A stretch of 64,000 nucleotides of DNA from positions 186,001-250,000 of the forward strand of contig NZ_QHCS01000003.1 in NCBI RefSeq assembly GCF_003545875.1. Direction: 5' to 3'. Origin of the DNA: Leptospira stimsonii (GTDB lineage: Bacteria; Spirochaetota; Leptospiria; Leptospirales; Leptospiraceae). Numbering within the stretch: the stretch's first letter is position 1; each line of letters begins with the position of its first letter. The notes beneath the pieces are model-generated. The model did no database searches. It saw only the letters and a list, made by a program, of their open reading frames with translations, and was not told the origin of the DNA. A program made the position numbers and the translations under genes. This document shows, piece after piece, positions 20,551-30,176 of this stretch.

Positions 20551-20954
20551 CCTTTCCTCCCGTTATTACGGTTCCGGGATGTTGCGCAGGGCGGTGGAAC
20601 GATTTTCTCACAGCGAGGTCCGGATCAAAGAATCACTTTAGAAAATAGGCTACGATTCAAATTCTAACGTTTCGATTCGCGGACCAAAACGGCTGGTTCT
20701 TGACTTGAATGCTTGGATCCGGGAATTTCAGCCGGCTTTGTTTCATTATTTTTCTTTCTATCGGATAAACTGAATTGAAAATAAGAAACCAGTTACATTA
20801 GAAATTCGATTTGCTCCGTTCCCTTTTGCCACAAGCGGTAGAAACGGTTTATTAGGAAAATTCCAACAAAACGGAAAAAGGCTGTACTTCTCAAAAAAGA
20901 AAATCAAAGTTTGGAAAGATCGATTCTTACTTCGCGTTTATAGAGATCCGTTTT
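20551..20954. other. Divergent spacer between helicase and msrC-like gene
   Basis: About 400 bases should hold two divergent promoters. A TTCTTGACTTGAATG segment near 20,700 resembles a -35 box, but no good -10 is paired with it. No gene or strong hairpin was found. Confidence 0.4.
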
Positions 20955-21452
20955 ATGGCTGAATCCTTAACGATCACGACTGGCCTTTCCAGAGAGAAAC
21001 ATTATCAAGAATTGTTTCCACAACTCGTCTCCTTGGTCGAAGGCGAATCGGATCCGATCGCGAACTTGGCAAATCTGATGGCCGCGCTCAAGCAGACGTT
21101 CGGCTTTTTTTGGGTCGGGATTTATTTTGTAAGAGGAGAGGAGCTCGTGCTCGGTCCCTTCCAAGGTCCAATTGCCTGTACAAGAATCGCAAAAGGAAAG
21201 GGTGTTTGTGGGACGGCTTGGGAATCTCAAAAGACCATTTTGGTTCCCGATGTGGAAAAATTTCCGGGTCATATCGCTTGCAGTTCCGAGTCTCGATCCG
21301 AGATCGTGGTTCCCGGTTTCGACTTGAGTGGAAACGTTGAATTCGTCTTAGACGTTGATAGTGATATGCTGGACGACTTTTCGGATCAGGATCGGATCCA
21401 TCTGGAAATGATAGCGAGTTTGATTCAGAAAATTCTTCAGAGAAAAGGATAA
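20955..21452 (+). CDS. msrC: GAF-domain free methionine-(R)-sulfoxide reductase
   Basis: This 165-residue single GAF domain matches fRMsr, which reduces free methionine-R-sulfoxide. The three signature cysteines are present: C75 in GPIACTRI, C85 in GKGVCGTAW and C109 in GHIACSSESRSEIVVP. The GFFWVGIYF and VPDVEKFPGHIAC blocks are typical of the family. Length is normal. It starts a run of four plus-strand genes with short gaps, and an exported MsrA is encoded at 53844, so the genome handles both stereoisomers of oxidised methionine. Confidence 0.88.
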   Translation: MAESLTITTGLSREKHYQELFPQLVSLVEGESDPIANLANLMAALKQTFGFFWVGIYFVRGEELVLGPFQGPIACTRIAKGKGVCGTAWESQKTILVPDVEKFPGHIACSSESRSEIVVPGFDLSGNVEFVLDVDSDMLDDFSDQDRIHLEMIASLIQKILQRKG

Positions 21453-21460
21453 TAGAAAGA

Positions 21461-21793
21461 ATGATGACTCAGAGCCCGATCCATATTCTTCCAAGAAAGA
21501 GAACCCGGTTTCGCGCCACGGTTGTCTCCATTTTTCATCATAAGAATCCGGAACTATCACGAATCTTATTGCAGGATATTTGCCTTCTTATTTCCGGAAA
21601 ACCGATCATTCCTTCCCAGTTATTTTATCTTTCTCGAAAATTCTTATCCATGAATTTGAAATCCGGAGACGAAGTAGAATTCGACGCAAGGATCAAACCG
21701 GATCGAAAGGGGCTTTCTTCCAATTCGATCCGACTCAACTATCCTACGAAAATATTCCGCTATAGTCCTGGAAAAGAAAGGCTTCTTTTTTAG
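21461..21793 (+). CDS. Small basic protein of unknown function
   Basis: The 110-residue protein is strongly basic, with no signal peptide or membrane helix. The segment SGDEVEFDARIKPDRKGL (about 68-85) has the look of an OB-fold or SH3-like nucleic-acid-binding strand pair. The start is one of two adjacent ATGs eight bases after the msrC-like stop, with GAAAGA as a weak ribosome site, so it is probably co-transcribed with that gene. I do not recognise a family. Confidence 0.62.
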   Translation: MMTQSPIHILPRKRTRFRATVVSIFHHKNPELSRILLQDICLLISGKPIIPSQLFYLSRKFLSMNLKSGDEVEFDARIKPDRKGLSSNSIRLNYPTKIFRYSPGKERLLF

Positions 21794-21889
21794 CGCTTTA
21801 ACACGTTTGACTTGTCTGGTTCTTTCTAAATTCTATCCTAAAATATTCAAACACAGTGAACCTGGCTCTTTTGGAGCAAGGGAGGAACC

Positions 21890-22534
21890 TTGGAAAGCCT
21901 TAAGTTTTTTCTCGATTTCTTTTTGAACTTGGAAACGCATTTGGATACGATCATTCAGACGTATCAAAGCGGAACCTATGTTATTCTTTTCTTAATTATC
22001 TTCGCAGAGACCGGTTTAGTTGTGACTCCGTTCTTACCCGGAGATTCCCTTCTTTTCGCGGTGGGGGCCTTTATCGCAAGGGGGTCTTTGGATCTTACAA
22101 GCACGCTCGTCCTTCTTATCATCGCCGCGATTCTGGGCGATACGGTCAACTATTCCGTCGGGAATTTTACCGGTGAAAGGATATTAGAAAAAGAGAAAAT
22201 TCCTCTCATTAAAAAGGAACATTTGGAGAAAGCCCACCGTTTTTACGAAATTTACGGAGGCAAAACGATTATCATCGCGAGATTTATCCCGATTATTAGA
22301 ACTTTTGCACCTTTTGTCGCAGGAATCGGGACCATGACCTATGTTAAATTTGTTGCATATAATGTGATCGGTGCGATTTTATGGATCTCAATTTTTATTC
22401 TGGGCGGTTACTTTTTCGGAAACTTGGATTTTGTGAAAAGAAACTTTAAAATCGTAATTTTCGCAATTATCCTTATTTCGGTGATGCCGGCCGTCATCGA
22501 GTATCTAAAAGAAAGAAGAAAGGGTAGAATTTAG
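21890..22534 (+). CDS. DedA-family membrane protein (TTG start)
   Basis: The 214-residue protein fits the DedA/SNARE-associated family (undecaprenyl-phosphate or phospholipid flipping and membrane homeostasis). It has IFAETGLVVTPFLPGDSLLFAVGAF (about 39-63), GDTVNYSVGNFTGERIL, and the FYEIYGGKTIIIARFIPIIRTFAPFVAGIGTM block with the conserved G-x-x-x-[VI]-x-x-x-R-F-x-P-x-x-R-x-x-x-P pattern, and five or six membrane helices. No ATG is suitably placed; a TTG lies a few bases after GGGAGGAA, a strong ribosome site that decides the start. Confidence 0.9.
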   Translation: MESLKFFLDFFLNLETHLDTIIQTYQSGTYVILFLIIFAETGLVVTPFLPGDSLLFAVGAFIARGSLDLTSTLVLLIIAAILGDTVNYSVGNFTGERILEKEKIPLIKKEHLEKAHRFYEIYGGKTIIIARFIPIIRTFAPFVAGIGTMTYVKFVAYNVIGAILWISIFILGGYFFGNLDFVKRNFKIVIFAIILISVMPAVIEYLKERRKGRI

Positions 22535-22577
22535 ATTTTTTCGAAACAAAAAGACTCGCCCGGATTGTAGGTAATCA

Positions 22578-23591
22578 GTGAACTTAAAAGAAAGCTTTAT
22601 TACTAAATTCGCGGCGAGCGTCGTTAAGCCGAGATTCGAAATCTGGTTTGCGGTCATTCTGATTCCGGAAAACAAACAAGCATTATGGGTTCGTTATACG
22701 ACCCTCAATCCCAAAGGGAAATCCGGTCTTTATCCTTCGGCGGTGCTTTGGGCTTCCTTCTTCGATGTACGAAAACCCGAGAACCATCGTACTGCGGTTC
22801 AATCTTTTCCTTATCAAAAAATCAAGATCGAAGACGAATCGATCGAATTCCCCGGCGCATCCGTTGGTCCGGATCATATGAAAGGAAAAATCCTAACCGG
22901 GAAAGGGGAAACGCTCAGTTGGGATTTGGAATTCAAACACAAGCTGGAACCTGCTGGTCATCTTCCTCGTTGGTTGGATCGAACTCCCATTCCAAAAACG
23001 AGAAGTATCGTAAGTTCCCCCTTCACGGAAGTTTCCGGAAAGATTCAGTTGAAGAATCAGAAATTTACATTCAAAAAAGGGAATGGACATTACAATCATA
23101 TCTGGGGAACGAATCGAGTTGCGGAACTATTTTGGACTTTTGTTCCTAAATTTGATAAGGATCCCGAGAATTGGTCGCTTGAAATCGTAACGGTTCGTCC
23201 GCAACCATTGGCGCCGACTCTTACGTTTGTGACGCTCTTAAAGGATGGAATTCCACTTCATCAGCATTCGATTCTTCGTTCTTTGAGAAGTAAGGTGAAG
23301 GTTGCTTATCCGAAACTCAGCTTTCATACTCGTTTGGATGACTATGAGATTTTTGTGGAAGGAGAGATGGACTCTACTCAAATCGGTTCTTATATCTACA
23401 GAGATCCCGATGGAAGTCCTCGCTATATAGAACAAAGCGATATCGGAAGTGTTCGTTGCGTTATCTTGCACCAAGGGAAGGAAAGAGCTTTGACTTCCAA
23501 AAACGGAGGCGGGGTCGAGTTTCACGGAATGAAACCTTGGAGAAACGATCACAAATATCTCGACCCGTATGGAGAAGAGATACGAGATTGA
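22578..23591 (+). CDS. CrtC/AttH lipocalin-like protein
   Basis: The 337-residue soluble protein is beta-rich throughout and has GNGHYNHIWGTNR (about 174-186), resembling the G-x-x-x-x-H-x-W-G motif of hydroxyneurosporene synthase (CrtC) and AttH-type double-lipocalin proteins. In those, the motif lies in the domain that binds a hydrophobic ligand. Substrate unknown; no carotenoid genes are nearby. It starts with GTG at 22578 (AGG upstream) and is the last gene of the msrC-to-DedA run, following DedA by 43 bases. Functional assignment is tentative, gene call firm. Confidence 0.72.
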   Translation: MNLKESFITKFAASVVKPRFEIWFAVILIPENKQALWVRYTTLNPKGKSGLYPSAVLWASFFDVRKPENHRTAVQSFPYQKIKIEDESIEFPGASVGPDHMKGKILTGKGETLSWDLEFKHKLEPAGHLPRWLDRTPIPKTRSIVSSPFTEVSGKIQLKNQKFTFKKGNGHYNHIWGTNRVAELFWTFVPKFDKDPENWSLEIVTVRPQPLAPTLTFVTLLKDGIPLHQHSILRSLRSKVKVAYPKLSFHTRLDDYEIFVEGEMDSTQIGSYIYRDPDGSPRYIEQSDIGSVRCVILHQGKERALTSKNGGGVEFHGMKPWRNDHKYLDPYGEEIRD

Positions 23592-23779
23592 ATTTTTTCG
23601 AATCGAAAGGTTGGATATTGAGGATTCCCTTTTCCTAGCTGTAGATTTTAATTCCTTCGTCGTAAATATTTTCCAAGAAATCGGTTTCCGTTTGTGGCAA
23701 CAAAGGGATCGATTCGAATTTCGAAACGATTCCTCTTCATTCCGAAGATGAACTTGAATTTTTTTGATCTGTAAAATTC

Positions 23780-24925
23780 TCAGAGTTGCCCTTTGCTAAG
23801 AAGCTGAATGTTCTTTTCATAACGAGCTCTTTCACCGGGTAAGTCCGATTTTGCGGTCAATTCGATTCCTAAAATGAGATGATTGTTTTCGTCCATTTTA
23901 GACCAGCGAATCAATCCATGAACCGTAAACGGAGCCTGCATTCGGAAAAAGATATCAAAGATAAAACCGTCTTGTTTGGGCAGGGTTTCTATCAAATGAG
24001 GATTATCGATTTTCACTTTGATTCCACCTTGGGAAGCCTCGAGGATTTGGAATCTTTCAGCCGTTTTGACAGTATTCGACTCTTTAATTCTCTCGACCAT
24101 ATCCTGAGATAAGTTCTTCAGTTCTTCCACGTATTGTTCCGTAAGATTCTGTTCCTTACTTTGAACCCAAATATAACCGATTGGAATTTTTTCATTCGCA
24201 TGATTCGTATAGATGATGGGAACAATCAGTTCCGAAATAATTTTTTGATCTTTGAACTGCTTGATGTAGGATGAAAGATCATCGTCTACATCCTTCTCAA
24301 AATTAATTCTGCCCGGTGAATTTTTTTTATAAGAATTCGGATCGAGAGTGTTTTCGATTAGAAGAAAATTCTGCGATTTTTTAACGATCTCGAATTTTCT
24401 GTCCAAGCCCGGCTTGAATGTTTCGATATTGATGATGTCTTTGCTTCGTTGTTTGAGGCGATTTTTATAATCTTCAAAGTTCACTTTGACGAGCGTCGGG
24501 ACGTTGAACATATTCGCTTCGATGATGGTTTTGGAGGAAATCACGTTTGTGACATAGACTCCACCCGGTTTTACGGGAAAACGTTGATGTATTCTATTCT
24601 TTTTTGCTATGGCTAATTTTTCAACTTTGAGAGTCGCGTGCGCTTTTTCCAGTTTTTGAACGAGAACACATTCCAACTGGATGTATTTGGCAAGAATCAT
24701 ATAGAGAACAAAGGATTTTTCGCCGGAAGTGTCTTCCGGATTGAGAAGTTGGACTACGATCTTATCGCCACCCTCTAAAATTTTCTTTATCACCGCTTTT
24801 TGATCGAACGGATCGATCTTTAGGGTTAGCTCTTTATCAAAAAGATATTTCGAAAGAACGTGATTTTTTTGTTCAATGGACGTTATGATGTCCATTTCCC
24901 TTGTGCCTTTTTGTAAATATTCCAT
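23780..24925 (-). CDS. Leptospiral DUF1577-like protein with PilZ-like C-terminus
   Basis: The 381-residue cytoplasmic protein is charged, without membrane segments or signal peptide. The central KKNRIHQRFPVKPGGVYVTNVIS (about 109-131) resembles a split PilZ-type RxxxR start followed by strands. The C-terminal GGIKVKIDNPHLIETLPKQDGFIFDI and later RWSKMDENNHLILGIEL look like a PilZ barrel that could sense cyclic di-GMP. The overall order recalls DUF1577 proteins of Leptospira. Function is not established. The gene stands alone and divergent from the SulP region. Confidence 0.65.
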   Translation of the reverse strand: MEYLQKGTREMDIITSIEQKNHVLSKYLFDKELTLKIDPFDQKAVIKKILEGGDKIVVQLLNPEDTSGEKSFVLYMILAKYIQLECVLVQKLEKAHATLKVEKLAIAKKNRIHQRFPVKPGGVYVTNVISSKTIIEANMFNVPTLVKVNFEDYKNRLKQRSKDIINIETFKPGLDRKFEIVKKSQNFLLIENTLDPNSYKKNSPGRINFEKDVDDDLSSYIKQFKDQKIISELIVPIIYTNHANEKIPIGYIWVQSKEQNLTEQYVEELKNLSQDMVERIKESNTVKTAERFQILEASQGGIKVKIDNPHLIETLPKQDGFIFDIFFRMQAPFTVHGLIRWSKMDENNHLILGIELTAKSDLPGERARYEKNIQLLSKGQL

Positions 24926-25418
24926 GCTTATTTTATCTTAGTTTTATGTGAGAGTTTGATTCTGAAGTGTTTTGGTAAATTAAAATTAAATATTCAAATT
25001 ATAAAAAGATAATGTTTCTTATAATGTTATTAAAGGACGGATTCTTCTTCCCCAAATCTACAAATTATTTTTCTTCTTGGAGGGCGACTCTCCTTTGGAA
25101 AGGAAAAGACTCAAAATTGTCATGAAATAATTTCCAAAGGAATTTTGGAAATTCAAGAGAAGGTTCGAGAGGTCTTAAAAAAGTCAATTGTTGAATTCAT
25201 GAAATTCAAAGTTGGCTTCTAACATTTTTAGACGGTTTTCTTCTTCTTTTTTTTAAAGGAGCCATTTTTTGCCGAAGGTCCCGGGCGGAATTTTGAGGAA
25301 ATCTCTTTCCGATTCGAGTAGTCTGTTTCTTCACTGCTGAAAAAATGGGCAGAAATAGGATATCAATTCGGTTTAAACTTCGAAAAAACCGGATTCTTCT
25401 TCGAATAGGATTCTAAAA
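24926..25418. other. Divergent spacer with one strong hairpin
   Basis: This is a roughly 490-base AT-rich gap. It contains a perfect 10-base hairpin, AATTTCCAAA (25129-25138) and TTTGGAAATT (25144-25153), loop GGAAT. Because the flanking genes point away from each other, it cannot be a normal terminator for either and might be an operator or a small-RNA end. Confidence 0.5.
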
Positions 25419-25748
25419 TTGATCCCAGTGGAATACAGAAAGATTGGCGCCATTCTCGGCGTCTTTTTGATATTTTACGGTTCGATTTTATCGACTCCGA
25501 TGATCGATTCAGGTAAAAACGCTTCACCGATATCCGCCTCGAGCGAGACTTCGGAAACGAAAGAAGGCGAAAAAGAAAAAACTTCGGAGCTGACTCTGGA
25601 AGACCTGGACGCCTCCGATGATTCTTTCGCTCTTCATATCCCTTTAGGGACGGTTTCTTATTACGATTCTTCCGATTTTATTTTTCCTCAAATCTATTCT
25701 AAAATAGAAAATCCTCCGCCAGAAAAGACCTCCCTTTCTTCGATTTAA
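25419..25748 (+). CDS. Small Ser/Glu-rich membrane-anchored or exported protein
   Basis: The 109-residue product starts with a hydrophobic segment (about residues 10-26, possible signal or anchor), then a low-complexity Ser/Glu/Lys linker (about 32-60) and a short conserved-looking tail (TVSYYDSSDFIFPQIYSKIENPP). The start is TTG at 25419 with AGGA upstream; a GTG lies three codons later. It is 42 bases before the SulP-carbonic anhydrase gene and probably in its operon. The style resembles the small protein ahead of the metal efflux genes at 32201. Function unknown. Confidence 0.5.
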   Translation: MIPVEYRKIGAILGVFLIFYGSILSTPMIDSGKNASPISASSETSETKEGEKEKTSELTLEDLDASDDSFALHIPLGTVSYYDSSDFIFPQIYSKIENPPPEKTSLSSI

Positions 25749-25790
25749 TCCATTTCGAATTAATGAGCCGGTAAGCCGGCGGGAGTTTTT

Positions 25791-28019
25791 ATGAATTCAT
25801 TTTTTTCATCTCGTAACGTATCCTGGAATCAGGTTAAACACGATATTTCATCCAGTTTGGCGGTTTTTTTAATCGCCTTGCCCCTTTGTATAGGGATCGC
25901 ATTCGCTTCCGGAGCGCCGATTCTTGCCGGACTCATCGCGGGAATGGTTGGAGGTTTGATCGTTTCTTTGATCAGTAAATCTCCGTTATCCGTGAGCGGA
26001 CCTTCGGCGGGACCAGCGGTCATCGTGCTTGACTCCATTCTTACATTAGGAAATTTTAATGATTTTCTTTTCGCACTTTGTCTTGCGGGGGTTTTTCAGA
26101 TCATATTAGGCTTTCTGAAAGCGGGAATTCTTAGCAATTTTTTCCCTTCCTCCGTGATCAAAGGAATGTTGGCCGCGATCGGCATAGTACTTATCCTAAA
26201 ACAGATTCCACATGCGGTCGGTTACGATATCGATTACGAAGGAGATTTCAATTTTTTTCAGAACGATCGAGAGAATACTTTTACTGAAATTTGGAATGCA
26301 TTCATTCGGTTTACTCCAGGTGCGGTTTTTCTTTTTAGCGTTTCTTTCTTCGCGATTTTATTTTGGGAAAAATTTCAACTCCACAAAAGATTTTTTGTGC
26401 ACGGATCGCTGATCGCAATTCTCGTTTCTATTTTGTTAAACGAAATGGTCGCATCTTGGTTTCCTCTTTTATCGGTCGGATCGGAACATTTGATTCAACC
26501 GATTCGACTGGAAAGCGTTTTTGATTTGTTCCGCGACGAGTTTTATCCTAGTTTTTCGCAATGGAAGAATCAGGCCGTTTACTTGATCGCGATCAAAATT
26601 TGTGTCGTGATGAGTTTGGAGACCCTGCTCAATTTGGATGCGATAGAAAAGATTGATCCCGAAAGAAGAATCGTTTCTAAAAATCGGGAACTCATAGCAC
26701 AAGGCACGGGGAATCTATTCTCGGGAATTTTAGGCGGTATTCCCGTCACCTCGGTTATCATTCGTAGTTCTGCGAATTTACAAGCCGGAGCAAAAACCCG
26801 TTTATCGGCATTTTTACACGGCGCTTTTATTCTTCTTTCTCTTGTTTTGATCCCGGATTGGATCTCTAAAATTCCGCTCGCTTCCTTGGCCGCGGTCCTT
26901 TTGATCGTGGGCTATAAACTTACGGATTATCGGATTCTTAAATCGCAGTATAAAAAAGGAATGGATCAATTTCTTCCGTTTATTGCAACGATCGTTGGAA
27001 TTGTGTTTACGGATATTTTGATCGGAATCGGGATCGGCTGTTCGTTTTCGATTTTTTTTATTATGAGAAGAAACATTCTTAATCCATACGAGTTCAATAA
27101 AAAGGATAAAGCTTACGGAGTGGAGGTTCGTATCGATCTTTCGGAAGACGTTTCCTTTTTGAATAAATCGAGCATGTTGTATAAGCTCAACCAAGTGGCG
27201 GATAACGCACATTTGATCATCGACGGATCGAAATCCAAATACATCGACCCGGATATTCTGGAAATCATCGAGGATTTTAAGATTTCCGCACTTTCAAGAA
27301 ATATAAAACTCGAGATCATCGACGTCGCGACCGCTTACGAAAAGATCAAAAATCGGCCTTTCGATCTCGTGACTCAACAGGGTTATCAAAAACTTTTTGA
27401 GAATAATCGAATTTGGGTGGAGGAAAAATTAAATCAGAATCCGGATTATTTTAAAAATTTGGCCCTCGGTCAAGCGCCTCAATATCTTCTGATCTCTTGT
27501 TCGGATAGTAGAATTTCTGTGAATGAAATGACGGGTACGAACGCAGGTGAACTTTTTGTTCACCGTAATATCGCGAATCTGGTGATCGACACGGATATGA
27601 ATCTTATGTCCGTACTTCAATATTCCGTGGAAGTATTAAAGGTGAAACATATCGTAGTATGCGGACATTACGGCTGTGGCGGAGTGAAGGCGGCGATCGA
27701 CGGTAAATATCACGGTTTGATCGATGCTTGGCTTCGTAATATCAAACAAGTGTATCGAATGAATCGAAAAGAACTCGGTTCTATTTTGGACGAGGATAAA
27801 AAACACCAACGTTTGGTGGAACTCAACGTGAGAGAACAAGTTTATAATCTTTCAATGACCACGATCGTACAAAACGCTTGGAGTCAGGGAACCGAATTGC
27901 AACTTCACGGTTGGGTTTACGATATCAAGGAAGGAAAAATTCTCGACCTCAACATCGATATCGACAAGGACTTTCATGACTACGATATATTTCGCTATCA
28001 ATTCGAGACGAAGACCTGA
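25791..28019 (+). CDS. SulP-family anion transporter fused to a beta-carbonic anhydrase
   Basis: Residues 1-430 form a SulP transporter with about 10-12 membrane helices (IALPLCIGIAFASGAPILAGLIAG, SPLSVSGPSAGPAVIV). Residues about 440-530 correspond to a reduced STAS-like domain. Residues about 540-742 form a beta-carbonic anhydrase with zinc ligands C570, H626 and C629 and the D572/R574 pair (ISCSDSRIS, VCGHYGCGGVKAA). The fusion would couple bicarbonate transport to CO2 hydration at the inner membrane. The ATG at 25791 follows a GGCGGGAG ribosome site. It is convergent with the aldo/keto reductase gene, only 16 bases apart. Confidence 0.92.
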   Translation: MNSFFSSRNVSWNQVKHDISSSLAVFLIALPLCIGIAFASGAPILAGLIAGMVGGLIVSLISKSPLSVSGPSAGPAVIVLDSILTLGNFNDFLFALCLAGVFQIILGFLKAGILSNFFPSSVIKGMLAAIGIVLILKQIPHAVGYDIDYEGDFNFFQNDRENTFTEIWNAFIRFTPGAVFLFSVSFFAILFWEKFQLHKRFFVHGSLIAILVSILLNEMVASWFPLLSVGSEHLIQPIRLESVFDLFRDEFYPSFSQWKNQAVYLIAIKICVVMSLETLLNLDAIEKIDPERRIVSKNRELIAQGTGNLFSGILGGIPVTSVIIRSSANLQAGAKTRLSAFLHGAFILLSLVLIPDWISKIPLASLAAVLLIVGYKLTDYRILKSQYKKGMDQFLPFIATIVGIVFTDILIGIGIGCSFSIFFIMRRNILNPYEFNKKDKAYGVEVRIDLSEDVSFLNKSSMLYKLNQVADNAHLIIDGSKSKYIDPDILEIIEDFKISALSRNIKLEIIDVATAYEKIKNRPFDLVTQQGYQKLFENNRIWVEEKLNQNPDYFKNLALGQAPQYLLISCSDSRISVNEMTGTNAGELFVHRNIANLVIDTDMNLMSVLQYSVEVLKVKHIVVCGHYGCGGVKAAIDGKYHGLIDAWLRNIKQVYRMNRKELGSILDEDKKHQRLVELNVREQVYNLSMTTIVQNAWSQGTELQLHGWVYDIKEGKILDLNIDIDKDFHDYDIFRYQFETKT

Positions 28020-28035
28020 AAACGCTTTCCATGTA

Positions 28036-28956
28036 TCAGGGAACCGGCCGCCCGGAGCCGGCTTCCCAGATCTGAAACCATTCTTGTTTACTCAGCTCGA
28101 TATCTAAGGAATTCGCCGCGTCCTCGATACGTTGTTTGTCATTGGTTCCTAAAATGGGTAAGAATCCTGCCGGATGTTTCAGCAACCAAGCATAGAGAAT
28201 CTGATCGGGCTTCTTATTCTTGTCCGATGCGATTGTGTTGAGAGTTTGCAAAAGTAGAATTTGATTTTTTTCCTTAGGATTAAAGATTCTTCCTCCTGCC
28301 GTTGGAGACCACGTCATCGGTCTAAATCTGTATTCTTGAGCCTGGTCTACCGTCCCGTCTAAAAATGGAGAAAGATGGAGTGGATGCAGTTCTATTTGAT
28401 TGGTAGATAAGGAAAAGTCCAGCCTCGATTGTAGAAGTCGAAATTGGGAAGTGGAAAAATTCGAAACTCCGAAGTGTTGCACTTTACCCTCTTGTTTGAG
28501 TTTATTGAAAGCGTTTGCCACTTCGTTCGGATCAGAGAGAGGATCCGGTCTGTGGATCAGCAGTAAGTCGATTTTATCCACATTCAATTTTCTTAATGAT
28601 CTTTCTACGGAATTTATGATATACGTTTCCGATGTATCGTAGTATTTTGTTTTTACTTCCGGCCGACTATTTACCGGAGCTTGAATTCCGCACTTAGTTA
28701 CGATCGTGATCGAATCTTTGAGTGAAGGTTTGAGTTTAAGTGAATTTCCAAACCGTTCTTCGTTCTCGTAATCTCCGTAAATATCCGCGTGATCGAAAGA
28801 ATGAATTCCCAACTCCAAGCAATGTTCTATTTTGCGGAGAATTCGATCCGAAGTCGCTCCTTCCGGATCTTCATGTAAACGCCAGCAACCGTAAACCAAT
28901 CGGGAAAGAGAAGGGCCGTTCTGAGTCAAAGATACGGTTGGAACTCGGTTTTTCAT
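28036..28956 (-). CDS. Aldo/keto reductase
   Basis: The 306-residue TIM-barrel oxidoreductase uses NADPH. Recognisable parts are VYGCWRLH at the start, SFDHADIYGDYENEERFG (catalytic Asp and Tyr), VTKCGI (catalytic lysine), DLLLIHRPDPLSDP (catalytic-site histidine) and GVSNFSTSQFRLL. The set matches the YdhF-like oxidoreductase subgroup. The C-terminal cofactor-phosphate loop is ILGTNDKQRIEDAANSLDIEL. The start codon overlaps the stop of the upstream monooxygenase gene (ATGA), so the pair is an operon. A GC-rich hairpin lies inside its 3' end (about 28039-28067). Confidence 0.9.
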   Translation of the reverse strand: MKNRVPTVSLTQNGPSLSRLVYGCWRLHEDPEGATSDRILRKIEHCLELGIHSFDHADIYGDYENEERFGNSLKLKPSLKDSITIVTKCGIQAPVNSRPEVKTKYYDTSETYIINSVERSLRKLNVDKIDLLLIHRPDPLSDPNEVANAFNKLKQEGKVQHFGVSNFSTSQFRLLQSRLDFSLSTNQIELHPLHLSPFLDGTVDQAQEYRFRPMTWSPTAGGRIFNPKEKNQILLLQTLNTIASDKNKKPDQILYAWLLKHPAGFLPILGTNDKQRIEDAANSLDIELSKQEWFQIWEAGSGRPVP

Positions 28957-30110
28957 TTTCTTTCTCCAGTCGTGAGCGGCGTCACGGGAACGTAATCGGG
29001 AATTCTTCCTTGAGCTTTTGGGAGAGAGGTCGTATTCAAATGAGGTAGGACTTTTTCAGCAAAAATTTTACATTCTTCCATGAGCGGATACCCTGAAAAG
29101 ATAAACGCGCGGATTCCCATCTTGACATAGCGTTGAATTTTTTCAAAGACTTGTTCCGGTGTACCGACTATCGCTGAACCACATCCTGATCGTGCAAGTC
29201 CGATACCGGACCAAATGAACGGTTCGATAAATAGATCGGAATCCGCCTTTTGTCTAAGCTCATCCTGTCTAAGAACCCCGGCCGATCTAGAATCTAATGC
29301 TCTGTGTTTTAGTTCCTCCGCTTTTTGTAAATCCAATTTGGAAATAATCCTTTTGGCGAAGTCACGAGCTTCCTTTTCCGTGTCTCGAACAATTACGTGT
29401 ATTCTTAATCCGAAGTCGATCGTTCTTCCTGCGTTATGCGCTCTTTTGCTCAGATCTAACATGGTATCGGAAAGTCGTTCTTCCGTTTCAGGCCACATGA
29501 GAAATACGTCGCAAAATTCCGCGCAGAGTTGTCTTGCATCTTCGGAAATCCCGCCGAAATACAGAAGAGGTCCTCCGTTCACTTGATAAGATTTAGAAGG
29601 ATCAGAGGAAAGTTTTAGCTGATAATGCTTCCCTTGGTGATCGATTCGATTTTCATTCCAGGACTGTTTCAGAATCTGGATTACCTCTTTGGAAATTTCG
29701 TATCTTTCTTTTGAGTCTCTTACATTGCCGGGGAGATCGGAGGAAATTACGTTTATATTAAGTCGACCCTTTAGCATATGGTCGAGGGTCGATACTGTTC
29801 TTGCGAGCATCGGGGGGTGGATTTCTCCGCATCGGATCGCAGTTAATAGAGAAATATTTTTCGTAAATTGAGAAGCGGCCCCTGCGAAAGTGAGAGTGTC
29901 CTGTCCAACCTGATAAGAGGAGGGAAGAAGAATATTTTGATAACCTAACGTATCGGCGAGACGGACAATATCCGAACAATGTTCAAAACTTGATCGTAGA
30001 TTCCCGTCCGGGACTCCCAAAAATTCGTAGTCTCCGTTACACAGATCGCAAAACCAAGCCACTTCAACTTTGGGATCTTCCGAACGAATTTTTAAAGAAA
30101 GATTCTGCAT
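28953..30110 (-). CDS. LLM-class flavin-dependent monooxygenase (SsuD-like)
   Basis: The 385-residue protein belongs to the luciferase-like family that uses reduced flavin and oxygen. SsuD-type features include VAWFCDLCNGDYE near the start, GYQNILLPSSYQVGQDTLTFAGA, ISLLTAIRCGEIHPPMLARTVSTLDHM, GRLNINVISSD, and PLLYFGGISEDARQL. These resemble alkanesulfonate monooxygenases, which release sulfite from sulfonates. The paired aldo/keto reductase could act on the aldehyde product. No flavin reductase gene is adjacent. Divergent from the symporter gene with about 66 bases between. Confidence 0.88.
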   Translation of the reverse strand: MQNLSLKIRSEDPKVEVAWFCDLCNGDYEFLGVPDGNLRSSFEHCSDIVRLADTLGYQNILLPSSYQVGQDTLTFAGAASQFTKNISLLTAIRCGEIHPPMLARTVSTLDHMLKGRLNINVISSDLPGNVRDSKERYEISKEVIQILKQSWNENRIDHQGKHYQLKLSSDPSKSYQVNGGPLLYFGGISEDARQLCAEFCDVFLMWPETEERLSDTMLDLSKRAHNAGRTIDFGLRIHVIVRDTEKEARDFAKRIISKLDLQKAEELKHRALDSRSAGVLRQDELRQKADSDLFIEPFIWSGIGLARSGCGSAIVGTPEQVFEKIQRYVKMGIRAFIFSGYPLMEECKIFAEKVLPHLNTTSLPKAQGRIPDYVPVTPLTTGERK

Positions 30111-30176
30111 GATATCTATTGCTCTAAGAATCTTAATCGATACAAGATAATTTTTCGATGATTCTTAATTAGTTGT

